DNA of 64,000 nt from Actinoplanes derwentensis. Its GTDB lineage: Bacteria > Actinomycetota > Actinomycetes > Mycobacteriales > Micromonosporaceae. The notes below the pieces were generated by a model. The model made no database searches. It was not told the DNA's origin and worked only from the letters and a program-made list of their open reading frames with translations. Below are positions 41,030 through 49,327 of the stretch, piece by piece (the first letter of the stretch is position 1; each line of letters starts with the position of its first letter). The stretch is taken from positions 10,520,001 through 10,584,000 of the forward strand of contig NZ_LT629758.1 in assembly GCF_900104725.1 (NCBI RefSeq), read 5' to 3'. The translations under genes were made by a program, and so were the position numbers.

Positions 41030-41685
41030 GCGACCCCGCCCCGCAGCGCGGACATCTGACGGCGGTACTGCCGCTGCCCGACCAGCTTCCACAGCAGACG
41101 GCCGGCCGGCGGCACCTTGGCCAGGAAGAAGGCCCGCTCGTCGTCGGTGGCGTCCTCCAGGATCGCGCCGAGGGCCAGGAACACCTTCTCCTTCGGCAGG
41201 TTCTCCAGCCCGGCCCGGCCGACCCGCTCCCATTCCGCCTCGGTCAGGTGCTCCTCGACCATCGGCATGACCAGGTCCTCCTCGTCGTAGAGGTGTTCCA
41301 GCAGCACCTCCTGATGATCGGCGACCGCGTCGGCGAGGGCGGTCCGGTCGTCCTCGTCGGCCGCCTCCTCCCAGCGGCTGAGCCGCCGTTCGACTTCGGC
41401 GAGGGTCGCGTCGAGCGCCTGGTGCTGCATCTCCATCCGGTCCACCAGTTCGCTGTGCAGGCGGGCCCGCTGGTGCAGCAGCGGCCAGATCAGTTCGTCC
41501 TCGCAGGCGTGGTGGTGGTGCAGTCCTCCGATGTACTCGCGGACCCATCGGGCCAGCCGGCGGGCGCGGGCGACGTCCCCGGCTTCGGCCGCGCTGACGA
41601 AGCGCAGCAACTGGGCGGCCTCGCGACGGAACACCCGGTGGATCATCACCATCTCGCGGGTGTACGGGGTGGTCGTGACGGGCAC
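41026..41685 (-). CDS. Hemerythrin-domain protein
   Basis: 219 residues with a four-helix HHE/hemerythrin fold: an early H (MIHRVFRRE), then HHHHACEDELIWP, then MEMQHQALD, then DHQEVLLEHLYDEEDLVMP, which together supply the His/Glu/Asp ligands of a di-iron site. It likely senses or binds O2 or NO, or handles iron. GTG 41685 has AGGAG seven bases upstream. Co-translated with a short SARP, an uncommon pairing that suggests a regulatory rather than storage role. Confidence 0.88.
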   Translation of the reverse strand: MPVTTTPYTREMVMIHRVFRREAAQLLRFVSAAEAGDVARARRLARWVREYIGGLHHHHACEDELIWPLLHQRARLHSELVDRMEMQHQALDATLAEVERRLSRWEEAADEDDRTALADAVADHQEVLLEHLYDEEDLVMPMVEEHLTEAEWERVGRAGLENLPKEKVFLALGAILEDATDDERAFFLAKVPPAGRLLWKLVGQRQYRRQMSALRGGVA

Positions 41686-41767
41686 AGCGTTACTCCTAGG
41701 TGGTTCCGTGGCTCTTACGATCGGCCAGTCTCACCGGGCCCACTTGCCGACGACTTGCAAAAGTGAC

Positions 41768-41785
41768 GTTCACTCCACGTTCACG
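41768..41785 (+). promoter_or_regulatory. PHO box upstream of phoX
   Basis: Two direct repeats GTTCACT (41768-41774) and GTTCACG (41779-41785) spaced by an 11-base period match the actinobacterial PhoP box (GTTCACC-type repeats). The site lies ~100 bases before the phoX start, so phosphate-starvation control by PhoR-PhoP is expected. Confidence 0.75.
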
Positions 41786-41887
41786 TGAGTGCCACCTCAG
41801 AAGGGTGGGTGCCGTACACCTGGGGTTCCTAGCGTCCGGGCCAGCCCGTCATCGCGTTGATGCCGGGGGACCGAGGAGAACTATCCG

Positions 41888-43981
41888 ATGCCGGACTTCA
41901 GTCGCAAACTACTGCCGCTGCTGGGACACAGCGGCGGTAGCCGAGATGCGATGACGTGTCTGTACCGATGCGGCAACGCCTGTGATCACCCAGCGCCCAA
42001 CCAGTCGGCCAACCCGTACCTGGGCGATGTGGTGAACGCCGAGATGAGCCGTCGTGGCGTCATCACCGCCGGTGCGGCCGGCGCGATGGTGCTCGGTTTC
42101 GGTGGCTCCGTGCTCGCCGCCACCCCGGCGTTCGCCGGTGGACACCACCCCACCAAACCCGCCACGCCGGCCAAGGCCGGCAAGATCGGCTTCACGCCGG
42201 TCGCCCCGAACACCCTCGACCAGGTCAGCATCCCGGCCGGCTACCAGACTTCGGTGGTGATCCGCTGGGGTGACGCGGTGGTGCCCGGCGCTCCGGCGTT
42301 CAACGTGGACCGGCAGACCGCCGCCGCCCAGTCGAAGCAGTTCGGTTACAACAACGACTTCGTCGGTGTGGTGCCGATCCCGGGCAGCAAGGACCGCGCG
42401 CTGCTCGTGGTCAACCACGAGTACACCAACGAGAACCTGATGTTCCGCGGCTTCACCAGCCTCGACGCGCTCACCGTCGAGCAGATCCAGGTGGCGATGG
42501 CGGCGCACGGCCTCTCCGTGGTGGAGATCGAGCGCACCGGCAAGCGCGGCCAGTGGAAGCCGGCCAAGGACCACCGGCTGCGGTACAACCGCCGGATCAC
42601 GGCTCTGGCCACCGAGTTCAAGCTGACCGGTCCGGTCGCCGGCACCGCGGCCGTGAAGACCGCCGCCGACCCGTCCGGGAAGATCGTCATCGGCACGCTG
42701 AACAACTGCGCCGGCGGCGTCACCCCGTGGGGCACCATCCTGTCCGGCGAGGAGAACTTCAACCAGTACTTCGTCGGCGGCGACGCGGTCGCCGCGGAGA
42801 CCAAACCCAAGCTCAGCCGGTACGGGATCAGCACCACCGCCCGGTACCCCGCCGACAGTCGCAAGTGGGAGCGGGCGCAGGAGCGGTTCGACCTGGCCAA
42901 GCACCCCAACGAGGCGAACCGGTTCGGCTGGATCGTCGAGGTCGACCCGTTCGACCCGGATGGCCGCCCGCGCAAGCACACCGCGATGGGCCGGTTCAAG
43001 CACGAGGGCGCCAACGTCATCGTCGCCGGGAGCGGGCACGTCGTCGCGTACATGGGTGACGACGAGCGCTTCGACTACCTGTACAAGTTCGTCTCGGACA
43101 AGAAGTACATCAAGAGCGACGCCCCGTGGGCCCGCAAGCACAACCTGACCCTGCTGGAGTCGGGCACCCTCTACGTCGCCAAGGTGACCGGCGACAGCCC
43201 GGCCACCGAGATCGACGGCACCGGCACGCTCCCGGCGGACGGCAAGTTCGACGGCAAGGGCCAGTGGATCAAGCTGGTGTCCGGTAACCGGTCGTTCGTG
43301 CCCGGCATGACCGCCGTCGACGTGCTGACCTTCACCCGGCTCGCCGGCGACGCGGTCGGCGCGACCAAGATGGACCGTCCCGAGGACGTCCAGCCGAGCC
43401 TGCGCACCGGCAAGATCTACGCGGCGATGACCAACAACACCAACCGCGGTGTCGGTACGAACCCCGGCGTGGACGAGGCCAACCCGCGCAACGCCAACAA
43501 GCACGGCCACATCTTCGAGATCACCGAGGACCGGGGCGACCACACCGGCCTCACCTTCACCTGGCAGCTGCCGATCGTCTGCGGCGACCCGGCCGCCGCC
43601 GGCACCTACTTCGGCGGGTACGACAAGACCAAGGTCTCGCCGATCTCCTGCCCGGACAACGTCGCCTTCGACAGCGCCGGCAACCTGTGGATCTCCACCG
43701 ACGGAAACGCCCTCGGCAGCAACGACGGCCTGTTCGCCACCCCGATCGAAGGCAAGGAGCGCGGCCACCTGCGCCAGTTCCTCACCGTGCCGAAGGGCGC
43801 CGAGACCTGCGGCCCGTTCATCACCGGTGACGACAAGTCGGTCTTCGTCGCGGTCCAGCACCCCGGCGAGATCACCGGCGCCTCGGTGGACAACCCGGCG
43901 TCGCACTGGCCGGACGGCGACTTCGCCAAGCCCGCCGTCATCGTGACGTGGAAGACCGACGGCGGCCCGATCGGCAGCTGA
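41888..43981 (+). CDS. phoX: PhoX-family secreted alkaline phosphatase
   Basis: 697 residues. The twin-arginine signal is internal (SRRGVITAGAAGAM, RR at 55-56), after a ~50-residue N-terminal region with CLYRCGNACDH, as in other actinobacterial PhoX proteins. The mature beta-propeller (DUF839) shows the metal-site features NHEYTNEN, NNCAGGVTPWGTILSGEE, then MDRPEDV and SCPDNVAFD. PhoX uses Ca2+ and iron to hydrolyse phosphomonoesters outside the cell. ATG 41888 has GGAGAA upstream (gaggagaactatccg). The PHO box at 41768 gives the likely control. Confidence 0.93.
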   Translation: MPDFSRKLLPLLGHSGGSRDAMTCLYRCGNACDHPAPNQSANPYLGDVVNAEMSRRGVITAGAAGAMVLGFGGSVLAATPAFAGGHHPTKPATPAKAGKIGFTPVAPNTLDQVSIPAGYQTSVVIRWGDAVVPGAPAFNVDRQTAAAQSKQFGYNNDFVGVVPIPGSKDRALLVVNHEYTNENLMFRGFTSLDALTVEQIQVAMAAHGLSVVEIERTGKRGQWKPAKDHRLRYNRRITALATEFKLTGPVAGTAAVKTAADPSGKIVIGTLNNCAGGVTPWGTILSGEENFNQYFVGGDAVAAETKPKLSRYGISTTARYPADSRKWERAQERFDLAKHPNEANRFGWIVEVDPFDPDGRPRKHTAMGRFKHEGANVIVAGSGHVVAYMGDDERFDYLYKFVSDKKYIKSDAPWARKHNLTLLESGTLYVAKVTGDSPATEIDGTGTLPADGKFDGKGQWIKLVSGNRSFVPGMTAVDVLTFTRLAGDAVGATKMDRPEDVQPSLRTGKIYAAMTNNTNRGVGTNPGVDEANPRNANKHGHIFEITEDRGDHTGLTFTWQLPIVCGDPAAAGTYFGGYDKTKVSPISCPDNVAFDSAGNLWISTDGNALGSNDGLFATPIEGKERGHLRQFLTVPKGAETCGPFITGDDKSVFVAVQHPGEITGASVDNPASHWPDGDFAKPAVIVTWKTDGGPIGS

Positions 43982-43987
43982 AGCACA

Positions 43988-44027
43988 CGTCCGGGCGCGG
44001 CACTGGTGAGGGTGCCGCGCCCGGACG
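43988..44027. terminator. Terminator after phoX
   Basis: CGTCCGGGCGCGGCAC (43988-44003) and GTGCCGCGCCCGGACG (44012-44027) form a perfect 16-bp stem with an 8-base loop, six bases past the phoX stop. Confidence 0.85.
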
Positions 44028-44055
44028 CTGGCCGGGCTCACCTACCATCGTGGCC

Positions 44056-44805
44056 GTGCTGATCAAGGTGTGCTCGCTGGCGGGCCGCAATCGCGTCGCC
44101 GTCCTGGTCGTCGCCGTCGTTCTCGCGATCGGGCTCGGCGTCCTGCGGGAGACGGCGAGCCGGGACGGCCGGGATCTGATCTTCCTCACCGGCATCGTGG
44201 TGATCATCGGTTCGCTCGCGCTCGCTCTCGCCGCGATCTACGGATACCACCCGGCGGCACTGGTGGTCCGGCCCGATCTTCCGGCCTTCGAGACCCATCC
44301 GCCGGCCGGCCAGGTGCTGCTGTTCGCGGCCCTGACGGTCCAGGGCGGCACCACCGTCACCGGCCTGATCATGGATGCCGTCAACGGCGAGGAATACTGG
44401 ACCTTCGGCCTACCTGCCATGGCTCTCTGGCTCATCGCCATCGGTTTCGCCTGGTGGCAGATGCTCCGTCCGGGCGGCGTGCGCCTGCGGCCCGACGGTG
44501 TCGAGGACCGTCAGCCCTTCGGCTCGATGTTCGTCCCGTGGGAGGCGTTCACCGGCGTGCCCTATCCGGCTCTCGTCGTCGGGCGCTCCAAGATCACCCT
44601 CACCTTCGCCGACTCCGCCCTGGTCAGGACCCGTGGCTGGCGACCGATCGGGCCCGCGCTGCCGGCGAACGCTGTCGACGCACGGTTCCTGACCTACGCC
44701 ATCCACGAGTACGCGCACCGGCCCGAACTGCGGGCGGTCATCGGGACCGAAGCCGAGTACGACCGTCTCACCGGGGCCTGGCGGGACTGGCCGAACGTAG
44801 GGTGA
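44056..44805 (+). CDS. Membrane protein of unknown function
   Basis: About 249 residues. Four hydrophobic helices are visible: VAVLVVAVVLAIGLGV, DLIFLTGIVVIIGSLALALAA, VLLFAALTVQGGTTV, FGLPAMALWLIAIGFAWW. A soluble C-terminal half follows that begins VRLRPDGVEDRQPFGSMFVPWEAF, resembling a PH-like (YdbS/bPH) fold. GTG 44056 (or 44050) has no ribosome site; TACCAT at 44043-44048 fits a -10 element of a leaderless transcript. Function unknown. Confidence 0.65.
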   Translation: MLIKVCSLAGRNRVAVLVVAVVLAIGLGVLRETASRDGRDLIFLTGIVVIIGSLALALAAIYGYHPAALVVRPDLPAFETHPPAGQVLLFAALTVQGGTTVTGLIMDAVNGEEYWTFGLPAMALWLIAIGFAWWQMLRPGGVRLRPDGVEDRQPFGSMFVPWEAFTGVPYPALVVGRSKITLTFADSALVRTRGWRPIGPALPANAVDARFLTYAIHEYAHRPELRAVIGTEAEYDRLTGAWRDWPNVG

Positions 44806-44967
44806 AAGGCAGGCGTCTCACGTGATCGTGCCATCACTGTTCGTCGAGGGTGGGCCTGCGGTCAGCTCGTCGCATGGTGGGAAGCGGGTGTCCAACGGCT
44901 CAATCGGCCGCCGGGATGATCCGTAAGAGCCTGGCAGGCGTGTTGCTAACCGTTGAGGGACCGAAGC

Positions 44968-46527
44968 ATGTGCGGTGACGCCGGCGGGGGTGACGGGTTG
45001 AGTAAGACGCAGACCACGACGAGACCGGAGGCCGGCACCGCCGCGCCACCGGTCACGCCACCGGTGCGGGCCGGCCGGCCGCGGCCCTGGGTCGCGCTGC
45101 GGCTGACGCGGTTCCTGCCCGCCGGGCTCACCGGGGCCCTGATGCTCGGTGTCGGCCTGGTGCACGCCGGCCGTCCCGTCCTGAGCTGGGACGAGGTCAC
45201 CTCGGCCGAGGTCGCCTCCCGGTCGGTGCCGCAGATCGTCGACCTGATCCCGCACCTGGACGCCGTCTTCGGCTTCTACTACCTGCTCCTGCACTGGTGG
45301 ACGGCGCTGGCCGGCACCTCCGAGACGGCCCTGCGGCTGCCGTCGATCGTCGCGATGGCCGGTGCCGTCGCGGTCGCCGCCGAACTCGGGCGCCGTCTCT
45401 TCACCCCGATGACCGGCCTGGTCACCGGGCTCATCCTGTGCATGATCCCGAATACCTCCCGCTATGCGGCCGAGGCCCGGTCCTACGCGTTCGCCTGCTT
45501 CTTCGCGGTCCTCGCCCTCCTGCTGCTGCTCGAGGCGATCCAGCGAGGGCAGAGAAAGCGATGGCTCTGGTACGGCCTGAGTGTCCTGTTCCTGGGCCTG
45601 TTCCACCTCGTCGCCCTGACCACGCTGGTGGCCCACGCCGCGTTCGTCGCCCTGCACCGCCGCTCCCGGCTGCCCGTCTGGGCCGGCACCGTCACCGCCG
45701 CGCTGCTCCCGCTGGCGCCGATCGCCTGGTTCGGCCTGCACCAGCAGGACGCCCAGCTGCACTGGGTCGAACCGCTCAACCTGCGCCGCCTGCACAGCAT
45801 GCCCGGGGAGATCGCCGGTTCCCGCGAGGTCGTCTGGTTCCTGATCGGGATGGCCGTCCTGGTCTCCTGGCGCCCGCTGCGCCGTCTCGCCCCGGTCGCC
45901 CTGTTCGCGATCGGCCCGCTCGCCGTCCTGGCCGTGGTGTCGGTGCTGTTCTCGCCCATGTGGGTGGCCCGCTACCTGCTCGTCGTCCTCGCCCCGCTGG
46001 CCATGCTCGCCGCCGTCGCCCTCACCGGCGGGCGCGACGGCTGGCCCCGGTTCACCGTGCTGCGGGTGGTCACCGCCCTGCTGCTGCTCGGTGCCATCGC
46101 GATCCCCGGCCAGCGGGCCGTCCGGGCGGCCACCGCGAAGACCGGGCCCGACTACCGGTCCGCCGCCGCGGTCGTCCTCGACCGGGCCGCGCCCGGCGAC
46201 GTGATCGTCTACCCGGCCCGGAACCGGTCCACCCGGGCCGGGATGGACTACTACCTGCGTGATCGCGGCCCGGCCGGAGTCGCGCCCGCCGACCCGCTGG
46301 TCCGGGTGCCGTCCGCCGAGACGGGCTGGCTGATCGCCACCGAACACACCGCCGCCGCCGCCCACGTGACCGGTGCGGCCCGAATCTGGATCGTGGTCGG
46401 CGACGTCCGGCCCGATCCGCTGACCGCCCGCCCCGACCTGCGCCCGCTGCTGACCGCCGACTACCGGCGCTCCGGTCTCTGGCACGAGAAACGGGCCACC
46501 GTCGGGCTGTACGAGCTGCGGCCCTGA
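44968..46527 (+). CDS. GT39-like integral membrane glycosyltransferase
   Basis: About 519 residues with 10-12 membrane helices. The first external loop holds SWDEVTSAE, the Asp-Glu motif used by polyprenyl-phosphate-dependent mannosyl- and arabinosyl-type transferases (GT-C fold, ArnT/PMT-like). The C-terminal soluble part (DRAAPGDVIVYPARNRS) is as in other actinobacterial members. ATG 44968 has GAGGG eight bases upstream; TTG 44998 is possible. It likely transfers a sugar from a lipid carrier to a cell-envelope glycan or protein. No other envelope gene is adjacent. Confidence 0.8.
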   Translation: MCGDAGGGDGLSKTQTTTRPEAGTAAPPVTPPVRAGRPRPWVALRLTRFLPAGLTGALMLGVGLVHAGRPVLSWDEVTSAEVASRSVPQIVDLIPHLDAVFGFYYLLLHWWTALAGTSETALRLPSIVAMAGAVAVAAELGRRLFTPMTGLVTGLILCMIPNTSRYAAEARSYAFACFFAVLALLLLLEAIQRGQRKRWLWYGLSVLFLGLFHLVALTTLVAHAAFVALHRRSRLPVWAGTVTAALLPLAPIAWFGLHQQDAQLHWVEPLNLRRLHSMPGEIAGSREVVWFLIGMAVLVSWRPLRRLAPVALFAIGPLAVLAVVSVLFSPMWVARYLLVVLAPLAMLAAVALTGGRDGWPRFTVLRVVTALLLLGAIAIPGQRAVRAATAKTGPDYRSAAAVVLDRAAPGDVIVYPARNRSTRAGMDYYLRDRGPAGVAPADPLVRVPSAETGWLIATEHTAAAAHVTGAARIWIVVGDVRPDPLTARPDLRPLLTADYRRSGLWHEKRATVGLYELRP

Positions 46528-46656
46528 CCACCGCATTCGGCCCGGCGGCCGCGCGACGGCCCCGGCCGTCGCGAACCTCGCGCGGACCGGGCGGGACCGT
46601 TTCGTGGGGCGTACCCGAGCAAGGGTTTTGATCTGGCCGGTGGCAGGCTGGCGGTC

Positions 46657-47598
46657 ATGAAGGTTCTGTTGCCCGACACCATCGCCCTGGATCCGGAACT
46701 GCCCGCCGGGGCGGTGACCGCCGTCTACGACGTGCGCCTGCCGATCCCCGCCGAGCACACCGACGCCGCGGTGCTGGTGGTCTGGGGGAACACCGCGGAC
46801 AATCTCGCCGACGCGGCGCGCAGGCTCACCGGTGTGCGCTGGGTGCAGACGCTCGCGGCCGGGCCGGACATGGTGCTGCGGGCCGGGTTCGCCGCCGACG
46901 TGGTGGTGACGGCCGGGCTGGGGTTGCACGACCGGACCGTCGCCGAGCACACCCTGGGCCTCGTGCTGGCCGCCGCCCGCCGGCTGAACCTGCTGGTCCG
47001 GGCCCAGATCGGCCGTCGCTGGGCGGCCGAGCTCGGCGGTCTCCAGCCGGTCCGGCCGACCGATTCGTTCCGCACCCTCGCTGACGCGAACGTGGTGATC
47101 TGGGGCTTCGGCGGCATCGCGGCCCGGCTGTCACCCCTGCTGGCGGCCCTCGGCGCGAACGTCACCGGCGTGGCCCGGACCGCCGGCACCCGGCACGGTT
47201 TCCCGGTGGTGACCGCATCCGATCTGCCGGGCCTGCTGCCCACCACGGACGTCCTGATCGACATCCTCCCGGCGTCCCCGGAGACCGCCGGCATCGTGAA
47301 CGCCGCCGTCCTGGACCGGCTGCCGGCCCACGCCTGGCTGGTCAACGTGGGCCGGGGCAGCACTGTCGACGAGTCTGCGCTGCTGGCGGCCCTGCGGTCG
47401 GGGCGTCTGGCCGGTGCGGCCCTGGACGTCTTCGAGACCGAACCGCTGCCGTCGTCGTCGCCGCTGTGGGACGAGCCCGGCGTCATCATCACGCCGCACG
47501 CCGCCGGTGGCCGGCCCGAGGGCGCCGCCGCGCTGCTGACCGGGAACCTGGCAGCGTTCGTCACGAACGCCCCGCTGCGCAACGTGGTCTCCCGCTGA
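46657..47598 (+). CDS. D-isomer-specific 2-hydroxyacid dehydrogenase
   Basis: 313 residues. The NAD-binding motif GFGGIA lies in NVVIWGFGGIAARL. The catalytic set is present: arginine in NVGRGSTVDE, glutamate in DVFETEPLP and histidine in TPHAAGG. It reduces a 2-keto acid or oxidises a D-2-hydroxy acid; substrate unknown. Preceded by a spacer without a gene and followed 91 bases later by the thioredoxin-reductase-like fusion gene. Confidence 0.92.
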   Translation: MKVLLPDTIALDPELPAGAVTAVYDVRLPIPAEHTDAAVLVVWGNTADNLADAARRLTGVRWVQTLAAGPDMVLRAGFAADVVVTAGLGLHDRTVAEHTLGLVLAAARRLNLLVRAQIGRRWAAELGGLQPVRPTDSFRTLADANVVIWGFGGIAARLSPLLAALGANVTGVARTAGTRHGFPVVTASDLPGLLPTTDVLIDILPASPETAGIVNAAVLDRLPAHAWLVNVGRGSTVDESALLAALRSGRLAGAALDVFETEPLPSSSPLWDEPGVIITPHAAGGRPEGAAALLTGNLAAFVTNAPLRNVVSR

Positions 47599-47608
47599 CC
47601 TCGGCTTT

Positions 47609-47634
47609 TTGCCATAACGGCAACATCAGTTGCC
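47609..47634. promoter_or_regulatory. Overlapping inverted repeats upstream of the fusion gene
   Basis: TTGCC-ATAAC-GGCAA (47609-47623) and GGCAAC-ATCA-GTTGCC (47619-47634) overlap by sharing the GGCAA arm, so three alternating half-sites of TTGCC/GGCAA lie in a row. This is a pattern of a dimeric repressor operator, or of a switchable RNA hairpin. The gene that follows begins at GTG 47690. Confidence 0.45.
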
Positions 47635-47689
47635 GGATCTCCGCAGCCGGGAGACGGTGAGATCCGGTAACGGAGAGAGGGGTACGGCC

Positions 47690-49267
47690 GTGGAGGAACA
47701 GGGTTACGACGTCGTCGTCATCGGCGGTGGGGCGGCCGGGCTCAGCGGAGCGATGGCGCTGGCCCGGTCCCGGCGTTCGGTGCTGGTGGTGGACAGCGGC
47801 GAACCGCGGAACGCACCGGCCGCGCACATGCACAACGTGCTGGGCCTCGACGGGGTCCCACCGGGGGAACTGCTGGCCGCGGGCCGGGCCGAGATCGCCG
47901 GGTACGGGGCGGAGGTGGTGTCCGCGCGGGCCGAGAGTGCGGTCCAGGACGAGACCGGGTTCCGGGTGACCCTGGACGACGGCCGGGAGGTCCGGGGACG
48001 CCGGCTGCTGGTGACGACCGGGCTGGTCGACGAACTGCCGGAGATCCCGGGACTGGCCGGACGCTGGGGCCGGGACGTGGCGCACTGCCCGTACTGCCAC
48101 GGCTGGGAACTGCGCGACCAGCGGATCGGAGTGATCACGTCCGGGCCGATGAGCGTCCACCAGGCCCAGATGTGGCGGCAGATCAGCCCCAAGGTGCTGC
48201 TTCTGCTCAACGGCGCGGACGAGCCGGCCGCCCCGCAGGCCGAGGAACTGGCGGCGCGGGGTGTCCCGGTGGTGCCGGGCGTGATCGAGGCGCTGGAGAC
48301 GAGCGAGGACCGGATCACCGGGGTACGCCTGACCGGCGGCGACGTGATCGCCCTGGACGCGGTGGTGGTGGCGCCGAAGTTCACCGCCCGGTCCGGGTTC
48401 GCCGAGTCGCTGGGCCTCGCGGTGAGCCCGTTCGAGATGCACGGTGTCACGCTGGGCAGCCGGATCGCGGCCGACGAGATGGGCGCGACCTCGGTGCCGG
48501 GCGTGTGGGTGGCCGGGAACGTGACGAACCTGGGCGCCACCGTGGTGATCGCGATGGCCGCCGGGCAGACCGCCGGAGCGGCGATCAACATGGATCTGAT
48601 CGCCGAGGACACCCGGCAGGAGGTGGCCGGTTACCGGAACCGGATCGCGACGATGTTCGAAGAGGACGCCTGGGAGGAACGTTACCGGGGCCGGGACGCG
48701 ATCTGGAGCGGTCGCCCGAACCCGGTGCTGGTGTCCGAAACCGGTGACCTGAGCGCCGGGCGGGCCCTGGACGTCGGTTGTGGTGAGGGCGCTGACGCGG
48801 TGTGGCTGGCGCAGCGCGGCTGGCAGGTGACGGCGGTGGACATCTCCACGGTCGCGCTGGGCCGGGCAGCCGGGCACGCCGAGGCCGCCGGAGTCGCCGA
48901 GCTGGTCACCGTCCGGCACGCGGATCTGCGGCACGACGAACCGGGCACCGGGTACGACCTGGTCAGCGCCCAGTTCATGCACGGCCCGCCGGAGATGCGC
49001 CGGGAGCTGTACTCCCGTCTGGCCGGGGCGGTGGCACCCGGGGGTCTCCTGCTGGTGGTCGGGCATCACCCGTCGGACCTGGCGACGTTCGTGGGGCGGA
49101 TGCACTTCCCGGACATGCTGTTCACCCCGGAGGAGATCGCCGGCCTGCTGACGCCGGGGGAGTGGAAGATCGTCACGGCGGAGGCTCGTCCCCGCCCGGC
49201 GACTGACCCCGAAGGCCGGCAGATCATCATCCACGACGCGGTGCTGGTGGCACGGCGCCAGGGGTGA
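47690..49267 (+). CDS. Fused thioredoxin-reductase-like flavoprotein and SAM methyltransferase
   Basis: 525 residues. The first ~310 form a pyridine-nucleotide-disulphide oxidoreductase: GGGAAG FAD motif near the N-terminus, the redox pair CPYC in HCPYCHGWELRD, and the closing GVWVAGNVTN. From ~330 a class I methyltransferase follows, with motif I DVGCGEGADAV and then TAVDIS. Fusions of this type are found in other actinomycetes; the flavoprotein part is usually called a bifunctional oxidoreductase, and the joint substrate is unknown. GTG 47690 follows a GAGAGAGGGG site. A redox-coupled methylation, perhaps of a metalloid or thiol, is a guess. Confidence 0.88.
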   Translation: MEEQGYDVVVIGGGAAGLSGAMALARSRRSVLVVDSGEPRNAPAAHMHNVLGLDGVPPGELLAAGRAEIAGYGAEVVSARAESAVQDETGFRVTLDDGREVRGRRLLVTTGLVDELPEIPGLAGRWGRDVAHCPYCHGWELRDQRIGVITSGPMSVHQAQMWRQISPKVLLLLNGADEPAAPQAEELAARGVPVVPGVIEALETSEDRITGVRLTGGDVIALDAVVVAPKFTARSGFAESLGLAVSPFEMHGVTLGSRIAADEMGATSVPGVWVAGNVTNLGATVVIAMAAGQTAGAAINMDLIAEDTRQEVAGYRNRIATMFEEDAWEERYRGRDAIWSGRPNPVLVSETGDLSAGRALDVGCGEGADAVWLAQRGWQVTAVDISTVALGRAAGHAEAAGVAELVTVRHADLRHDEPGTGYDLVSAQFMHGPPEMRRELYSRLAGAVAPGGLLLVVGHHPSDLATFVGRMHFPDMLFTPEEIAGLLTPGEWKIVTAEARPRPATDPEGRQIIIHDAVLVARRQG

Positions 49268-49327
49268 TTTGCGGGCCAACCGGGCGAATCGGCTACGTGG
49301 GTGCGCCCTAGTTGCTGGAATGGGCAC

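Noticed and set aside
47609..47634. A riboswitch or attenuator before the fusion gene
   Set aside because: Only short overlapping inverted repeats are seen, with no known riboswitch core or leader peptide; an operator is simpler.
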